A stretch of 64,000 bases of DNA, taken from contig JAKSVG010000003.1 in the NCBI GenBank assembly GCA_024408105.1, positions 23,153 through 87,152 on the forward strand. The letters are read 5' to 3'. Position numbers and translations under genes: made by a program. Of this stretch, positions 33,794-44,613 are shown in pieces. Numbering within the stretch: the first letter of the stretch is position 1; each line of letters starts with the position of its first letter. Source of the DNA: Bacilli bacterium. Lineage in GTDB: Bacteria > Bacillota_I > Bacilli_A > RFN20 > CAG-826. The notes beneath the pieces were generated by a model. It was not told where the DNA came from and did no database searches. It saw only the letters and a program-made list of their open reading frames with translations.

Positions 33794-36523
33794 ATGGAAC
33801 TTAAGAACTCATTATTAATGCCTAAAACAAACTTTGAAATGAGAGGAAATCTTTCTCAAAAAGAACCTATTTTAGTTAAAAAATGGCAAGACGAAAAATT
33901 ATATGAGCAAATGCTCGAATTAAGAAAAGGATCAGAAGAATATGCTTTCCATGATGGTCCTCCATACGCTAATGGTGACATTCATTGTGGTCATATGCTC
34001 AATCGTATCTTAAAAGATATGATCGTTAGATATAAGGTTATGTCTGGATATTATGTACCATTTATTTTCGGATTTGATACACACGGGCTTCCTATCGAAG
34101 TTCAAGTTACAAAATCCGGTGTAAATAGAAAACTCACCCCACCTGATGAATTTAGGCAAAAGTGTCGCGAATATGCATTAAAGCAGGTTGAGCATCAAAA
34201 GTCGCAAATTGTCAGACTTGGTGCAATTGGAGATTATGAACATGCATATTTAACGCTTAATAAAGATTTCGAAGTTCAACAAATTGAAGTTTTTGTTAAG
34301 ATGGCTCTCCGTGGGTTAATTTACAAAGGATTAAAACCAGTTTATTGGTCATGGAGCAGTGAATCTGCTTTAGCAGAAGCTGAAATTGAATATAAAGATG
34401 TTAAATCATATGCAATCTATGTTGCGTTCAATGTAAAAGATGGAAAAGGGGTTGTTCCAGCTGGCTCAAGAGCTGTTATCTGGACAACAACACCTTGGAC
34501 TCTTCCTGCTAATTTAGCAATTTCTGTCCATCCAAGATTTGAATATGGATTATATAAAACTAATCTTGGTAATTTGATTCTTTTAAAAGAATTTGAAGAA
34601 AGATTAACTACTGAACTTGGACTAACACAATGTGAGCTATTAAAAACATTTAAAGGTCAAGACCTTGAAGGCGTAAAAACTTCTCATCCATTCTATGATA
34701 GAGAATCAGTGATTTTGGTCGGTGAGCACGTCACAAATGAATCAGGAACAGGTTTAGTTCATACTGCTCCTGGACATGGTGTTGATGACTTCACTGTTTG
34801 CCAAAAATATGGCATTCAGCCATATTGCCCTGTTGATGAACACGGAAAATTAACGGCTGATTGCGGCGATAAACTCGCAGGATTATTTTACGAAGATGCA
34901 AATAAAACTGTTTTGGAAATTATCCAAAATAATGGCTCACTATTAAAGTGTGATGAGATTGTTCATAGTTATCCTCACGATTGGAGAACTGGAAAGCCAG
35001 TAATTTTCCGTGCAACACCTCAATGGTTTTGCTCAATTGGAAAAATTAAAGATGAATTATTGAGTGAGGTTCAGAAAGTTAATTGGCAACCTTCATGGGG
35101 AAAAGAACGTATCTCAAATATGATTAAAGATCGTACTGATTGGTGCATTTCTAGACAAAGGATTTGGGGAGTTCCAATTCCAATAATTTATGCAGAAGAC
35201 GGTACGCCGATTACAGAAAAAGAAGTATTTGATTCTATCGTCAGCAAATTCAAAGAATTTGGAAGCGATATTTGGTTCACTAAAGATGCTTATTATTTCC
35301 TTCCTGAAGGATATAAAAATGCTCATTCACCAAATGGTGTTTTTACTAAAGAAAAAGATATTATGGATGTTTGGTTTGACTCAGGTTCAAGCTTTAACGC
35401 TGTCATGATTAATGGTGGCCATAAATTTCCTTGCGACCTTTATTTAGAAGGTGCAGATCAATTTAGAGGTTGGTTCAACTCTTCATTAAGTGTATCAGTT
35501 TCTTGCTATGATAAAGCACCGTATGAAACTGTTGTATCACATGGTTGGGTTTTAGATGAAAAAGGTGAAAAAATGTCCAAGTCTAAGGGCAATGGAATTG
35601 ATCCAAATAAAATGGCGAATATCTATGGTGCAGACATCCTTAGATTATGGGTATCAACGGTTAACTATCAACAAGATGTTCGCATAAGCGAAAATCTATT
35701 AAAACAAGTTGCTGAACAATATCGTAAAATTCGTAATACATTTAAATTTTTGTTAGGTAATCTTTCTAATGGAGAAATGTCTAAATTTGATCCTAAAAAA
35801 GATATGGTTAACGAATTCGCTGCTGTAGATAAATTTATTTTAGCCAAACTTGAAGATGTCAAAAATTCAGTTATTGAAAGTTTTGATCATTTCGACTTTG
35901 CAAGTGCACTAACTAAAATTATGACATTTATGTCTAGCGACCTTTCAAGTTTTTATCTTGATATTGGTAAAGATATTCTTTATTGCGAAAGTGCAAAATC
36001 TTTACGCAGAAAGCAAATGCAAAGTGTTATATATCTATTAACAAGCGATCTAATGAGGATGCTAGCACCTGTTCTTCCATTCACTATGGAAGAAGTGCAC
36101 ACAAACATGCCTGATTATAATAATAAATCTGTCGCTTTACTCGACTATCCAAAAGAATCGCATAAATTTGATAAAAGCATCCTTGAACAATACGAGTCTT
36201 TCTTAGCGTATAGAAATGATGTAAATAAAGCGATTGAAGATATAAGAGCAAAGAATATCGTTGGTTCTTCACAAGAAGCTTTGATTGTTACTCCTGATGT
36301 CGCTGTTTTAAAAGAAACAGGATTGGATAAAGATTTAAGTGAACTTGCAAAATTGCTTATTGTTTCAAAAGTAGAACTCAATCCTTCTTTAAAACAAGTG
36401 GAAGCACATCGCATTGACGCTGTTAAATGTCCACGTTGTTGGAATTATGTTGACAAGTTAGTTAAAGTTGATGATGAAGTAGAGGTTTGTGAACGTTGTG
36501 CAGGAGTTCTTAAAAATGAATAA
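33794..36523 (+). CDS. ileS: Isoleucyl-tRNA synthetase
   Basis: 909 residues from ATG 33794 (RBS AAGGAG); the in-frame ATG at 33746 lies in the T-box terminator. Class I motifs: PYANGDIHCGH (HIGH-type) and EKMSKSKGN. CP1 editing domain between them (TTPWTLPANLAI, GTGLVHTAPGHG). C-terminal zinc finger CPRCWNYV...CERCAGVL. It charges tRNA-Ile, under the upstream T-box. Its last 8 bases overlap lspA. Confidence 0.97.
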   Translation: MELKNSLLMPKTNFEMRGNLSQKEPILVKKWQDEKLYEQMLELRKGSEEYAFHDGPPYANGDIHCGHMLNRILKDMIVRYKVMSGYYVPFIFGFDTHGLPIEVQVTKSGVNRKLTPPDEFRQKCREYALKQVEHQKSQIVRLGAIGDYEHAYLTLNKDFEVQQIEVFVKMALRGLIYKGLKPVYWSWSSESALAEAEIEYKDVKSYAIYVAFNVKDGKGVVPAGSRAVIWTTTPWTLPANLAISVHPRFEYGLYKTNLGNLILLKEFEERLTTELGLTQCELLKTFKGQDLEGVKTSHPFYDRESVILVGEHVTNESGTGLVHTAPGHGVDDFTVCQKYGIQPYCPVDEHGKLTADCGDKLAGLFYEDANKTVLEIIQNNGSLLKCDEIVHSYPHDWRTGKPVIFRATPQWFCSIGKIKDELLSEVQKVNWQPSWGKERISNMIKDRTDWCISRQRIWGVPIPIIYAEDGTPITEKEVFDSIVSKFKEFGSDIWFTKDAYYFLPEGYKNAHSPNGVFTKEKDIMDVWFDSGSSFNAVMINGGHKFPCDLYLEGADQFRGWFNSSLSVSVSCYDKAPYETVVSHGWVLDEKGEKMSKSKGNGIDPNKMANIYGADILRLWVSTVNYQQDVRISENLLKQVAEQYRKIRNTFKFLLGNLSNGEMSKFDPKKDMVNEFAAVDKFILAKLEDVKNSVIESFDHFDFASALTKIMTFMSSDLSSFYLDIGKDILYCESAKSLRRKQMQSVIYLLTSDLMRMLAPVLPFTMEEVHTNMPDYNNKSVALLDYPKESHKFDKSILEQYESFLAYRNDVNKAIEDIRAKNIVGSSQEALIVTPDVAVLKETGLDKDLSELAKLLIVSKVELNPSLKQVEAHRIDAVKCPRCWNYVDKLVKVDDEVEVCERCAGVLKNE

Positions 36524-37145
36524 GGAAAAAGTTATTTTAGGTCTAAAATGGTTTTTGAACTCATTTATTTGGCTTGGTGTTTTATTGTTTGTATTGGATA
36601 TTGCTACTAAATGGGGTATTCAAAACACATTTGTTAATGAAATCTGGATTATTCCTAATTTTTTAAGCATTAATCTTTCTCATAACATGGGCGCTGCATG
36701 GTCAATGGGCGGCGATGGGAACATCGGAATGCGTGCTTTGTGGATTATAATTTCGGTTGTTCTTTCAGGTGCTTTAATTGCATTTTACGTTATAAAACGT
36801 AATAAACTAAGTAATTGGTATAAAGCAGCATTAATAATGATGATTGCCGGTGCGCTTGGAAATATGATTGATAGAATATTCTATTGGAAAGAAATTGTTG
36901 GTTTTGATGGAGTTATAGACTGGATTTCTTTCACATTTGGTTCATATAAATTTCCAACTTTTAATATCGCTGATTCATCATTAGTAATCGGAGTAATTAT
37001 TCTTATTGTTTTAATTATTATTGAAATGGTTCAGGATTCGATTAAGCAAGGCAAAAAAGGTGCATATAAATTGAAACCTGAAGAATACGAGAAAAAAATA
37101 AAAGAAGAAGCAGAAAAAGCTAAAAATGAAGAGCACAAAGATTAG
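36516..37145 (+). CDS. lspA: Lipoprotein signal peptidase II
   Basis: 209 residues from ATG 36516, with GGAG inside the ileS tail; the in-frame start at 36489 is less likely. Four membrane helices. Conserved NMGAAWS, GALGNMIDRI (first catalytic Asp) and FPTFNIADSSLVIG (second catalytic Asp). The C-terminal tail is long, charged and Lys/Glu-rich. It cleaves prolipoproteins, consistent with the seven lipoproteins in this window. Confidence 0.95.
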   Translation: MNKEKVILGLKWFLNSFIWLGVLLFVLDIATKWGIQNTFVNEIWIIPNFLSINLSHNMGAAWSMGGDGNIGMRALWIIISVVLSGALIAFYVIKRNKLSNWYKAALIMMIAGALGNMIDRIFYWKEIVGFDGVIDWISFTFGSYKFPTFNIADSSLVIGVIILIVLIIIEMVQDSIKQGKKGAYKLKPEEYEKKIKEEAEKAKNEEHKD

Positions 37146-38025
37146 TGAAGAATATATTGGCGTCAGGCTTGATAAAGCCTTATCTAGTATATTAAGTGAA
37201 GTTTCTCGAAGTAAAATTCAAGAATATCTTTCGCTTGGTTTAATCTTAGTAAATTCTAAAGTTGAAAAGCCTTCTTATAAGCTTGATAAAGACGATATTA
37301 TTACTTTTAACGATTTTCCAAAGCCTGAATCATCTTTAAAAGCTGAGGACATTCCGTTAGATATTGTTTATGATGACGATGATGTAATTGTTATAAACAA
37401 ACCTGTTGGTTTGGTAACTCATCCAGGTGCTGGAAACTATGAACATACTCTTGCAAATGCATTAAAACATCATAGTGATAGTCTTTCGTCGTTAAACGGC
37501 GAATTTAGGCCCGGTATTGTTCATCGTCTTGATAAAGACACATCTGGTTTACTTGTCGTGGCTAAAAACGACTATTCACACGCATTTTTAGCAGATCAAC
37601 TAAAAGATCATACACTAGCAAGACACTACTACGCGCTTGTTCTTGGTAAAATTAATGAAGATGAAGGAAAAATCATTGCTCCAATAGGACGAGACAAAAA
37701 ATATCGCTTAAAGATGGCAGTGGACCTAATAAACGGAAAAGAAGCCATCACAAACTTCAAAGTTATCCAAAGATTCGATAACTATACATTGGTTGAGTGC
37801 ATTTTAGAAACTGGAAGAACCCATCAAATTAGAGTTCATTTTAATTATATTAAGCATCCAGTAATAGGAGATCAATTATACGGAAAAGGCAATCGAATAA
37901 TTTACGATAAAGGACAGTTGTTATTTGCTCATAAAATTAAATTTATTCATCCGAAAACAAAAAAAGAAATGGAGTTTTCCGCTCCACTTCCTAAGTTTTT
38001 TGATGATGTTTTAAAATCAATCTAA
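37126..38025 (+). CDS. RluA-family 23S rRNA pseudouridine synthase (RluD-like)
   Basis: 299 residues. N-terminal S4 domain (LDKALSSILSEVSRSKIQEYL...GLILVNSK), then the synthase core with the catalytic motif GIVHRLDKDTSGLLVVAK and LETGRTHQIRVHF. Order and length match RluD. It overlaps lspA by 20 bases; the lspA-rluD neighbourhood is common in Firmicutes. The 3' end overlaps convergent rnhC by 9 bases. Confidence 0.93.
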   Translation: MKSTKISEEYIGVRLDKALSSILSEVSRSKIQEYLSLGLILVNSKVEKPSYKLDKDDIITFNDFPKPESSLKAEDIPLDIVYDDDDVIVINKPVGLVTHPGAGNYEHTLANALKHHSDSLSSLNGEFRPGIVHRLDKDTSGLLVVAKNDYSHAFLADQLKDHTLARHYYALVLGKINEDEGKIIAPIGRDKKYRLKMAVDLINGKEAITNFKVIQRFDNYTLVECILETGRTHQIRVHFNYIKHPVIGDQLYGKGNRIIYDKGQLLFAHKIKFIHPKTKKEMEFSAPLPKFFDDVLKSI

Positions 38026-38937
38026 TTCACTTAAATTTGCAAAGTTCTTTTTGACATTTTTTAATAATTCATCTTTGCCATATGCTTTCGCGAAATCAAC
38101 TGCAAACTTAGTGACTTTTTTACTTGCTCCAAACGGAATATCTTTTTTATATTTATTGCTCATATCTTCCATCTTTTTTAAAAATGAATAACGAGCAATA
38201 ATTGAGGCTACTGCAACTGAAGGAAAATACGACTCTCCTTTTGTTCTGAATGTGATTGTATTAACAACATCTTTCGCATCTTCTAAATATTTGTAATATT
38301 TATCGCTTTCAAGAAATTGATCTACAAAAACATTTTTTACATCAGGATATTTTTCAATAAGATTATGCAAAACTTGATTGTGCATTTTGCATTTCATCTC
38401 ATTTATATTTAAGCCTTTATCTACTAGTTCATTGTACTTTTCATTATTTAATGAAATTTGAGAATACTTAAATTTTTTAATTAATATTTCGCCTAGTCTT
38501 AATATTTCATCATCGTTTAAGCGTTTACTATCATCTACACCTAACTCTTTTAAATATTGAATATCACTTTCTTTTACTAGTGCAGCAGCAACGCATATTG
38601 GACCAAATAAATCTCCAGTGCCGACTTCATCGCTACCAATTTGGTTTTCTAAACAAATCCAAGATGCTTTTTTAGGAGTTGTTTTTTCTTTTTTTGGATT
38701 AATTTTTGCGTCTTTATCCCATCTGATTGCTTCTTTTAATGGGTCATAGCCCATAAACATAAGTTTATATTCGTTTTCTTTTTTGCTTGAATAAATGGAA
38801 ATTATTAGTCCTTCAAGCTTAGCAAAAAATACAATGTACTCTCCATTGTTTTCTACTTCATATGGGGCATAGACATTAATGACTTCATTTTTCTTTGCTT
38901 CATCGATTAAGATAGTTACTGACTTACGTTCGATCAT
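38017..38937 (-). CDS. rnhC: Ribonuclease HIII
   Basis: 306 residues. An N-terminal TBP-like substrate-binding domain (about 1-85) precedes the RNase H core starting GSDEVGTGDLFGPICVAAA (GSDEVGTGD is diagnostic for HIII). Further acidic residues lie in DDSKRLNDDEI and VDQFLESDKYY. It removes RNA from RNA-DNA hybrids. The extended -10 TG-C-TAATAT (38952-38944) ends 6 bases before the ATG, with no SD; a leaderless start. Confidence 0.95.
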   Translation of the reverse strand: MIERKSVTILIDEAKKNEVINVYAPYEVENNGEYIVFFAKLEGLIISIYSSKKENEYKLMFMGYDPLKEAIRWDKDAKINPKKEKTTPKKASWICLENQIGSDEVGTGDLFGPICVAAALVKESDIQYLKELGVDDSKRLNDDEILRLGEILIKKFKYSQISLNNEKYNELVDKGLNINEMKCKMHNQVLHNLIEKYPDVKNVFVDQFLESDKYYKYLEDAKDVVNTITFRTKGESYFPSVAVASIIARYSFLKKMEDMSNKYKKDIPFGASKKVTKFAVDFAKAYGKDELLKNVKKNFANLSELD

Positions 38938-39109
38938 ATTTCTATATTAGCATATTGATTAAAAAATTAAATATTAATTTTTATTAAATCTGCCGCTCCT
39001 TTCTTTCTTCACTATATAGTTGGTAGTTTTTTGCAAAAAAGTGTTGAAATATTTTCTATCAATAATTGAAGAATTTTTATATTCTTCTTTCTATGATATA
39101 ATTTCAAAT

Positions 39110-41431
39110 ATGTTAGACATTTATCAAACTCTTGAAATCAAATCCATACTTAATGAAATTGCTGAATTTTCTAGAAGCGAAATTTCTAAGGATAGGATTA
39201 GAACATTGAGAATGCTTTCAAACTTTTCTGACGTAAAGAAAGAACTTTTTATTTTAGATGAAATGCTATCATGTTCTTTAAGACACGGAAGACTTCCTAT
39301 TGATGTATCCTTTGATATTTCTAAATACATTGATATGGCGAAAAAAGGTGGCATTTTAACTCCTTTAGATTTAGAACATGTTGCTCACGATGTTCTTCTA
39401 GCTAATAAATTATTTGAATATTTTAAAAAGGTAGAAAAGGATTTATATCCTTTACTTATCGATTTAGCAAACCAACTATATGATATTTCTTCATTAGAAA
39501 TTGAAATCCATAAAGTAATAAATCCTTCTCTAGGCATTTATGATGATGCTTCAATTGAACTTTCTAAAATTAGAAGGCAAATTTTGAATTTAGAAAATTC
39601 TATTCGAAGTATGTTTTCATCATTAGTTAATAAGTACAAAGATTATCTTTCCGATACATCTATTTCGATTAGAAATGATCATTTCGTATTAGCGGTTAAA
39701 AGTGCTGATAAAAACAAGGTTCCTGGTGTTATTCACGATATATCAGATTCAGGCCAAACCACATTTATCGAACCGAATGTCTTGGTTGATATGTCTAACG
39801 AACTTTATCTTGCCCATAAAAAAGAAAAAGAAGAGATAACAAGAATACTTAAAGAATTGTCAAATAAAGTAGTGGATAAGGCACCTGAAGTAGTTTCAAA
39901 TAACAAAGTTATTTCTGAATTAGATTTTATTGATTCTAAGGCTTGCTATGGAAACAAGCATAATTGCTATGTAGCCTCATTAAGTGATCAACCATTAATT
40001 GACATAAAAGGCGCAAGGCATCCTTTAATTAGTGATGAAGTAGTGGTTGCCAATGATTTTTATTTAGATCAAAAGCAAAGAATAATTATTATTTCAGGCC
40101 CTAATGCAGGCGGAAAAACAGTTGCGCTAAAGACGCTTGGGCTTATGGTTATGATGAATCAAATGGGATTAGCATTACCTACTAAATCCTCTGCGACATT
40201 ATCATTTTTTCCTAAGATATATGCAGATATTGGTGATAACCAATCTTTAAGTGATAATTTATCTACATTTGCTGCCCATATATCTAATTTATCAACAATT
40301 ACATATTTCATTACTCAAAATGATTTAGTTCTTTTAGATGAACTAGGAACAGGAACATCACCTAACGAAGGTGAAGCAATTGCGGTTGCTGTTTGCGATT
40401 TTCTTTTAGAAAAGAAATGCTTTGGAATTATATCTTCACACTTTGAAGATATGAAAGAATACGCATATAAACGTGAAAACGTTGTTAACGCTATGATGGT
40501 TTTTGACGAGAAGAAATTATTACCTACATACACTTTAAAAATTGGCCTTCCAGGTAGAAGCTATGGTTTAGAAATGGCAAAACGCTACCATTTAAAAGAT
40601 TCGGTGATAGATAATGCCAAAGCAAATTTAAATAAATCGAAAAAGCGTTCAATAAATGACGTATTAGATAAATTAAATTCTGTTTTAAGGCAAAACGAAG
40701 AAATAAAAGAAGATTTATTGAAACGTGAAAAGGCACTTCAATCAAAAGAAAAGGATGTTTCTTATCAGGTAAAAACTCTTCAAAAAAAGAAAGATACTTT
40801 GCTTGAAGATGTAAATCTTGAAAAAGAAAAGATGATTGATGAAGCAAAAAAACAAATTACTGATATTTTGCGTGTTATGTCTAATGGCAACGCTAAGCAA
40901 AAAGACTTATTGGATGCTAGAAAGAAATTAGAAGCCATGCAGGAAAATATGGAAGATGTTAATGAAATTGATGAAGTTATCATTAAAATTAATGATATTG
41001 TTGAAGTAAAAGATTTAGGCTTATCAGGCAGAGTCACCTCTATTAAAGGCGAAAAAGTTGAAATAATTACTGCTGATGGTATGTCTATTAAAACTAAGTT
41101 AGATCGTCTTGCCTTATCAAATAGACTTCCTCAATCTCAAGTGATGAAACAAAACAATGTTGATGAATTAATTAGACTTAAAACTGATGTTAAACTTGAA
41201 CTCAACATCATTGGCTACCATGTAGATGAGGGTGTTCAAGCTGTTGCTAAATACTTAGATGATGCAAGAGTAAAACATTTTTCGCAAGTTCGCGTTATTC
41301 ATGGAATGGGCACAGGTGCACTTAGAACTGCAGTCCATAATTATCTAAAGACTTGTGACTTCATTAAAGAATTTCATTATGGAGGAACATATGATGGTGG
41401 CACAGGTGCTACAATCATAATTTTTAAATGA
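39110..41431 (+). CDS. mutS2: MutS2 (ribosome-collision / recombination MutS homologue with Smr domain)
   Basis: 773 residues from ATG 39110. Lacks MutS mismatch domain I. The ATPase has Walker A SGPNAGGKTVALKT and Walker B LVLLDELGTGTSPNEG; a coiled-coil stretch follows (about 520-620), then a C-terminal Smr nuclease domain (LNIIGYHVDEG, VIHGMGTGALRTAVHNYL). The extended -10 TG-A-TATAAT (39094-39102) ends 7 bases before this ATG, which excludes the longer frame back to 39020 and predicts a leaderless mRNA. It overlaps uvrC by 4 bases. Confidence 0.95.
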   Translation: MLDIYQTLEIKSILNEIAEFSRSEISKDRIRTLRMLSNFSDVKKELFILDEMLSCSLRHGRLPIDVSFDISKYIDMAKKGGILTPLDLEHVAHDVLLANKLFEYFKKVEKDLYPLLIDLANQLYDISSLEIEIHKVINPSLGIYDDASIELSKIRRQILNLENSIRSMFSSLVNKYKDYLSDTSISIRNDHFVLAVKSADKNKVPGVIHDISDSGQTTFIEPNVLVDMSNELYLAHKKEKEEITRILKELSNKVVDKAPEVVSNNKVISELDFIDSKACYGNKHNCYVASLSDQPLIDIKGARHPLISDEVVVANDFYLDQKQRIIIISGPNAGGKTVALKTLGLMVMMNQMGLALPTKSSATLSFFPKIYADIGDNQSLSDNLSTFAAHISNLSTITYFITQNDLVLLDELGTGTSPNEGEAIAVAVCDFLLEKKCFGIISSHFEDMKEYAYKRENVVNAMMVFDEKKLLPTYTLKIGLPGRSYGLEMAKRYHLKDSVIDNAKANLNKSKKRSINDVLDKLNSVLRQNEEIKEDLLKREKALQSKEKDVSYQVKTLQKKKDTLLEDVNLEKEKMIDEAKKQITDILRVMSNGNAKQKDLLDARKKLEAMQENMEDVNEIDEVIIKINDIVEVKDLGLSGRVTSIKGEKVEIITADGMSIKTKLDRLALSNRLPQSQVMKQNNVDELIRLKTDVKLELNIIGYHVDEGVQAVAKYLDDARVKHFSQVRVIHGMGTGALRTAVHNYLKTCDFIKEFHYGGTYDGGTGATIIIFK

Positions 41432-43182
41432 CAGAGAAAGTTAAAATAGCGATTCCATTAATTCCTCATCAACCAGGAGTCTATTTAATGAAGGATAAAG
41501 ATGACAAAGTCATCTATGTTGGAAAGGCAAAAAACCTATATAACAGAGTCAGCCAATACTTTTTAAGACCACAAGTCGGTAAGGTTATGAAGATGGCAAT
41601 GAGTGTTGATCATTTTGACACTATTATTACCAAAACAGAAAAAGAAGCTTTTCTTTTAGAAGAAAATCTTATTCATCAATATTATCCAAAATACAACATT
41701 TTGTTGAAAGATGGAAAACATTACCCATATATTGCATTGAAGCGAAATAATGATCCATATTTAAAAATATCTCGTGATGAGAAGAACAAAAACTATTTTT
41801 ATTTTGGTCCATTCCCGACAAGTACTTATGCATATGAAGTGATTAATTTATTAAATAAATTATTCCCAACAAGAAAATGCAGCAACATACCTTCATCTCC
41901 GTGTCTTTATTATCATATGGGACAATGCCTTGCTCCATGTGTTAATAAAATTGATGAATCTAAATATGAAGAATTATTTGCAAAAATTAAATCATTTCTT
42001 GATGGTCATGATGCCTCGATAAAAAAAGAATTAAGAGACAAGATGATTGAATTTTCTAATAATGAGGAATACGAAAAAGCAAACGAAATAAAGCAAACAT
42101 TGCTTGCGATTGAACATGTTTTAGATAAACAAGGCGTAGAAAACAATGATCATATTTCTCGTGATGTATTTTCTTATACATTAAGAGACGGATATTTATG
42201 TTTAGCAGTATTAACCTATAGAAGAGGCATTCTTCTTGGTAAAGAGGCATTTGTTGTCGAAGAATTTGGCGATAATAATGAACAAATTTCAGATTTAATT
42301 TTGCAATATTATCAAACCCATTCATTACCTAAAGAAATTCTTGTTAATATTCCTTCTATTAAAGATATTATTCAGTCTATTTATGATGTAAAAGTTGTTT
42401 CAGTTACCAAAGGTAAACTAATAGAATTGATTGAAATGGCTAGGTTAAATGCCATGCAAGAATTAGACTCTCATTTTATGAGTGCAAAACTTGATTCTGA
42501 TAACCTTTCGCTATTAGAAGATTTAGGAAAAAGACTTGGTATTGATACTCCTTTAAGAATCGAACTATTTGATAACTCTCATTTACAAGGTGATGCTCCT
42601 GTAGGTGTCGCTGTTGTTTTTGTTAATGGAGAGCCTAATAAAAAGATGTATCGAAAATATAACATTGAAGGTCAAGAAAAGCGCGATGATTATAGTTCGA
42701 TGAAAGAAGTAATGAAACGTCGTTATGAAAGAATCAAAGAAGAAAAGAAAGAATTTCCGGATTTAATCCTTTGCGATGGTGGATTAGGACAAGTCCATGC
42801 TGGGATTGAAGCTTTAAAAGAAATTGAAGTGAATATTCCTATATTTGGTTTGTTTAAAAATGATAAACATCAAACGAAAGGTCTCATCGATAAAGACGGA
42901 AAAATTTATCCTTTAGATGATAATAAATCTTTGTTTTTCTTACTTGTAAGAATGCAAGATGAAGTACATCGATTTGCGATTACATTTCATCATCAAAAAA
43001 GAAGCAAAATATATAAAGAAAGCATACTTGATAATATTCAAGGATTAGGCGAGAAGAGAAAAGAAATTATTAGAAAGCATTATCCTGATATTGACTTGCT
43101 TAAAAATGCTTCAGTTGAGGAATTATCTCAATTGGTTCCACCTGAAGTAGCAATGAATATTTATAAAAAATTACATATGTAA
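41428..43182 (+). CDS. uvrC: Excinuclease ABC subunit C
   Basis: 584 residues. GIY-YIG nuclease domain (about 10-95; PGVYLMKDKDDKVIYVGKAKNL), Cys-containing region (CSNIPSSPCLYYHMGQCLAPC), UVR motif (about 205-240), RNase H-like 5' incision domain (IELFDNSHLQG...ILCDGGLGQ) and C-terminal helix-hairpin-helix (NIQGLGEKRKEII). It makes the dual incisions of nucleotide excision repair. ATGA overlap with mutS2. Confidence 0.96.
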   Translation: MTEKVKIAIPLIPHQPGVYLMKDKDDKVIYVGKAKNLYNRVSQYFLRPQVGKVMKMAMSVDHFDTIITKTEKEAFLLEENLIHQYYPKYNILLKDGKHYPYIALKRNNDPYLKISRDEKNKNYFYFGPFPTSTYAYEVINLLNKLFPTRKCSNIPSSPCLYYHMGQCLAPCVNKIDESKYEELFAKIKSFLDGHDASIKKELRDKMIEFSNNEEYEKANEIKQTLLAIEHVLDKQGVENNDHISRDVFSYTLRDGYLCLAVLTYRRGILLGKEAFVVEEFGDNNEQISDLILQYYQTHSLPKEILVNIPSIKDIIQSIYDVKVVSVTKGKLIELIEMARLNAMQELDSHFMSAKLDSDNLSLLEDLGKRLGIDTPLRIELFDNSHLQGDAPVGVAVVFVNGEPNKKMYRKYNIEGQEKRDDYSSMKEVMKRRYERIKEEKKEFPDLILCDGGLGQVHAGIEALKEIEVNIPIFGLFKNDKHQTKGLIDKDGKIYPLDDNKSLFFLLVRMQDEVHRFAITFHHQKRSKIYKESILDNIQGLGEKRKEIIRKHYPDIDLLKNASVEELSQLVPPEVAMNIYKKLHM

Positions 43183-43211
43183 TATAATTTATAAGAATTT
43201 TGGAGATGTTT

Positions 43212-44567
43212 ATGAAAACTCAAAGACTAATTTTATTACCAATAATTATTTTATTACTAACTAGTTGTGGAAATAATCCAACATCAAGTTCATCAACTAG
43301 TAGCAGTACATCAACTTCATCAAGCACATCAATAACTAGTTCGACTGAACCAACATCAAGTTCATCTACAACTAGCTCCTCTTCGTCAAGCTCCTCATCT
43401 TCAAGTGAGCCAGATCCAACAATTGACTTAGGCATAGTATCCATTAATAAAGCCCGTGAATATTGTGTACAATATGTCACCGAATTAAATAGTCATAATA
43501 TTGGTGTCAACATGAATTATAAAGTTACAATCAAGGGTTTAGGAATTAATTCTTTTAGTTTAGTAAAAACGACAAAAGATTTTGGTGTTTCTCAACCTCA
43601 TAAAACAGTTTTCGGCGATTCAACAGGGTATATTGCTTGTGCATCTACAAACAATGATGGCTATCTTTTTAAAAAAGTCGGCGATTATTGTGGACAAGAA
43701 ACAACATGCTATTCAGTTACTGGCTATCTTTCTATTTATTTAGGGCAACCTGAACTCTATGTCCCTGGAAAAACTTTTGAATGGCAATCATCACTTGCAA
43801 TTAAGTTCAACGCTTTAGAGCAATATGACAAAGTCATAAGCGGTGAAGAATTTTATGCTAACGCAAAAGCTGTCCCTTATAATATTGCTGGTCATGGATA
43901 TAGCAAAATTTATAGGATGAACAATGTTTTATGCCTTGAGAAGAATAATAAAGGCAATTGTTATACATTCACCGATGGATACAAACTTTTTAAAGTCGTT
44001 CCTTATAAAGCAAACACATTAACTATAGGAGCAAAATATAATTTAGGTGGAATGCTCACAACTCAAAATTATTCGCCTGCATTAAGACTTATTTCGAACG
44101 AAATTTCAACTGATTCAACCCCTGTACCAGAGGATTATAAAACACCAGTAGTCAAAGAATTGGTTGATTTAAATAAAATCAAATATCCACAAGAAGACAC
44201 TGATGATAGGCAAGATGCATATATTGATTCATTTCAATATAGATATAAGATGACTGCATATGCATCCTATTTTGTTAAAAGTGGAAAATACTATGTTACT
44301 GTTTCCCCGATATTATATTTAAATCCTGAAACAACAAAAGAAACTGCATATAAAAAAGGAATGGCATCAATTGAAAATAATAACTTTTGGGATATTTCTG
44401 AAACTCAATTAGTAACATATTGTCCGTTTAAGGAATTTATATGTAGTGATGGAGATTATTATCAACAAAAACTATCAGTTGAATACACTCCATGGCAATT
44501 TGATTATGATGGCGGTGCTCATTGGAAAATACTTTTATTTGTTGACACAATCACTCCAATAATTTAG
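43212..44567 (+). CDS. Ser-rich-linker lipoprotein, unknown function
   Basis: 451 residues from ATG 43212, preceded by TGGAG; an ATG at 43200 is in frame but overlaps that RBS. Lipobox LLTSC, then about 45 residues almost entirely Ser/Thr (a flexible surface linker), then a globular region of about 380 residues without a family I recognise, rich in Tyr, Lys and Asn. It follows uvrC by 29 bases but is functionally unrelated. Confidence 0.8.
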   Translation: MKTQRLILLPIIILLLTSCGNNPTSSSSTSSSTSTSSSTSITSSTEPTSSSSTTSSSSSSSSSSSEPDPTIDLGIVSINKAREYCVQYVTELNSHNIGVNMNYKVTIKGLGINSFSLVKTTKDFGVSQPHKTVFGDSTGYIACASTNNDGYLFKKVGDYCGQETTCYSVTGYLSIYLGQPELYVPGKTFEWQSSLAIKFNALEQYDKVISGEEFYANAKAVPYNIAGHGYSKIYRMNNVLCLEKNNKGNCYTFTDGYKLFKVVPYKANTLTIGAKYNLGGMLTTQNYSPALRLISNEISTDSTPVPEDYKTPVVKELVDLNKIKYPQEDTDDRQDAYIDSFQYRYKMTAYASYFVKSGKYYVTVSPILYLNPETTKETAYKKGMASIENNNFWDISETQLVTYCPFKEFICSDGDYYQQKLSVEYTPWQFDYDGGAHWKILLFVDTITPII

Positions 44568-44613
44568 TTTTGTTATTGAAAAATAACGTATAAAAGAATA
44601 TATTTATAGCGTT

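Noticed and set aside
39020..39109. 30-residue N-terminal extension of MutS2
   Set aside because: It contains the extended -10 (39094-39102); MutS2 proteins begin at the equivalent of 39110.
44572..44587. GTTATT-GAAA-AATAAC hairpin after the 43212 lipoprotein gene as terminator
   Set aside because: The stem is only 6 bp of mostly AT pairs and has no T-tract; it could instead be incidental.
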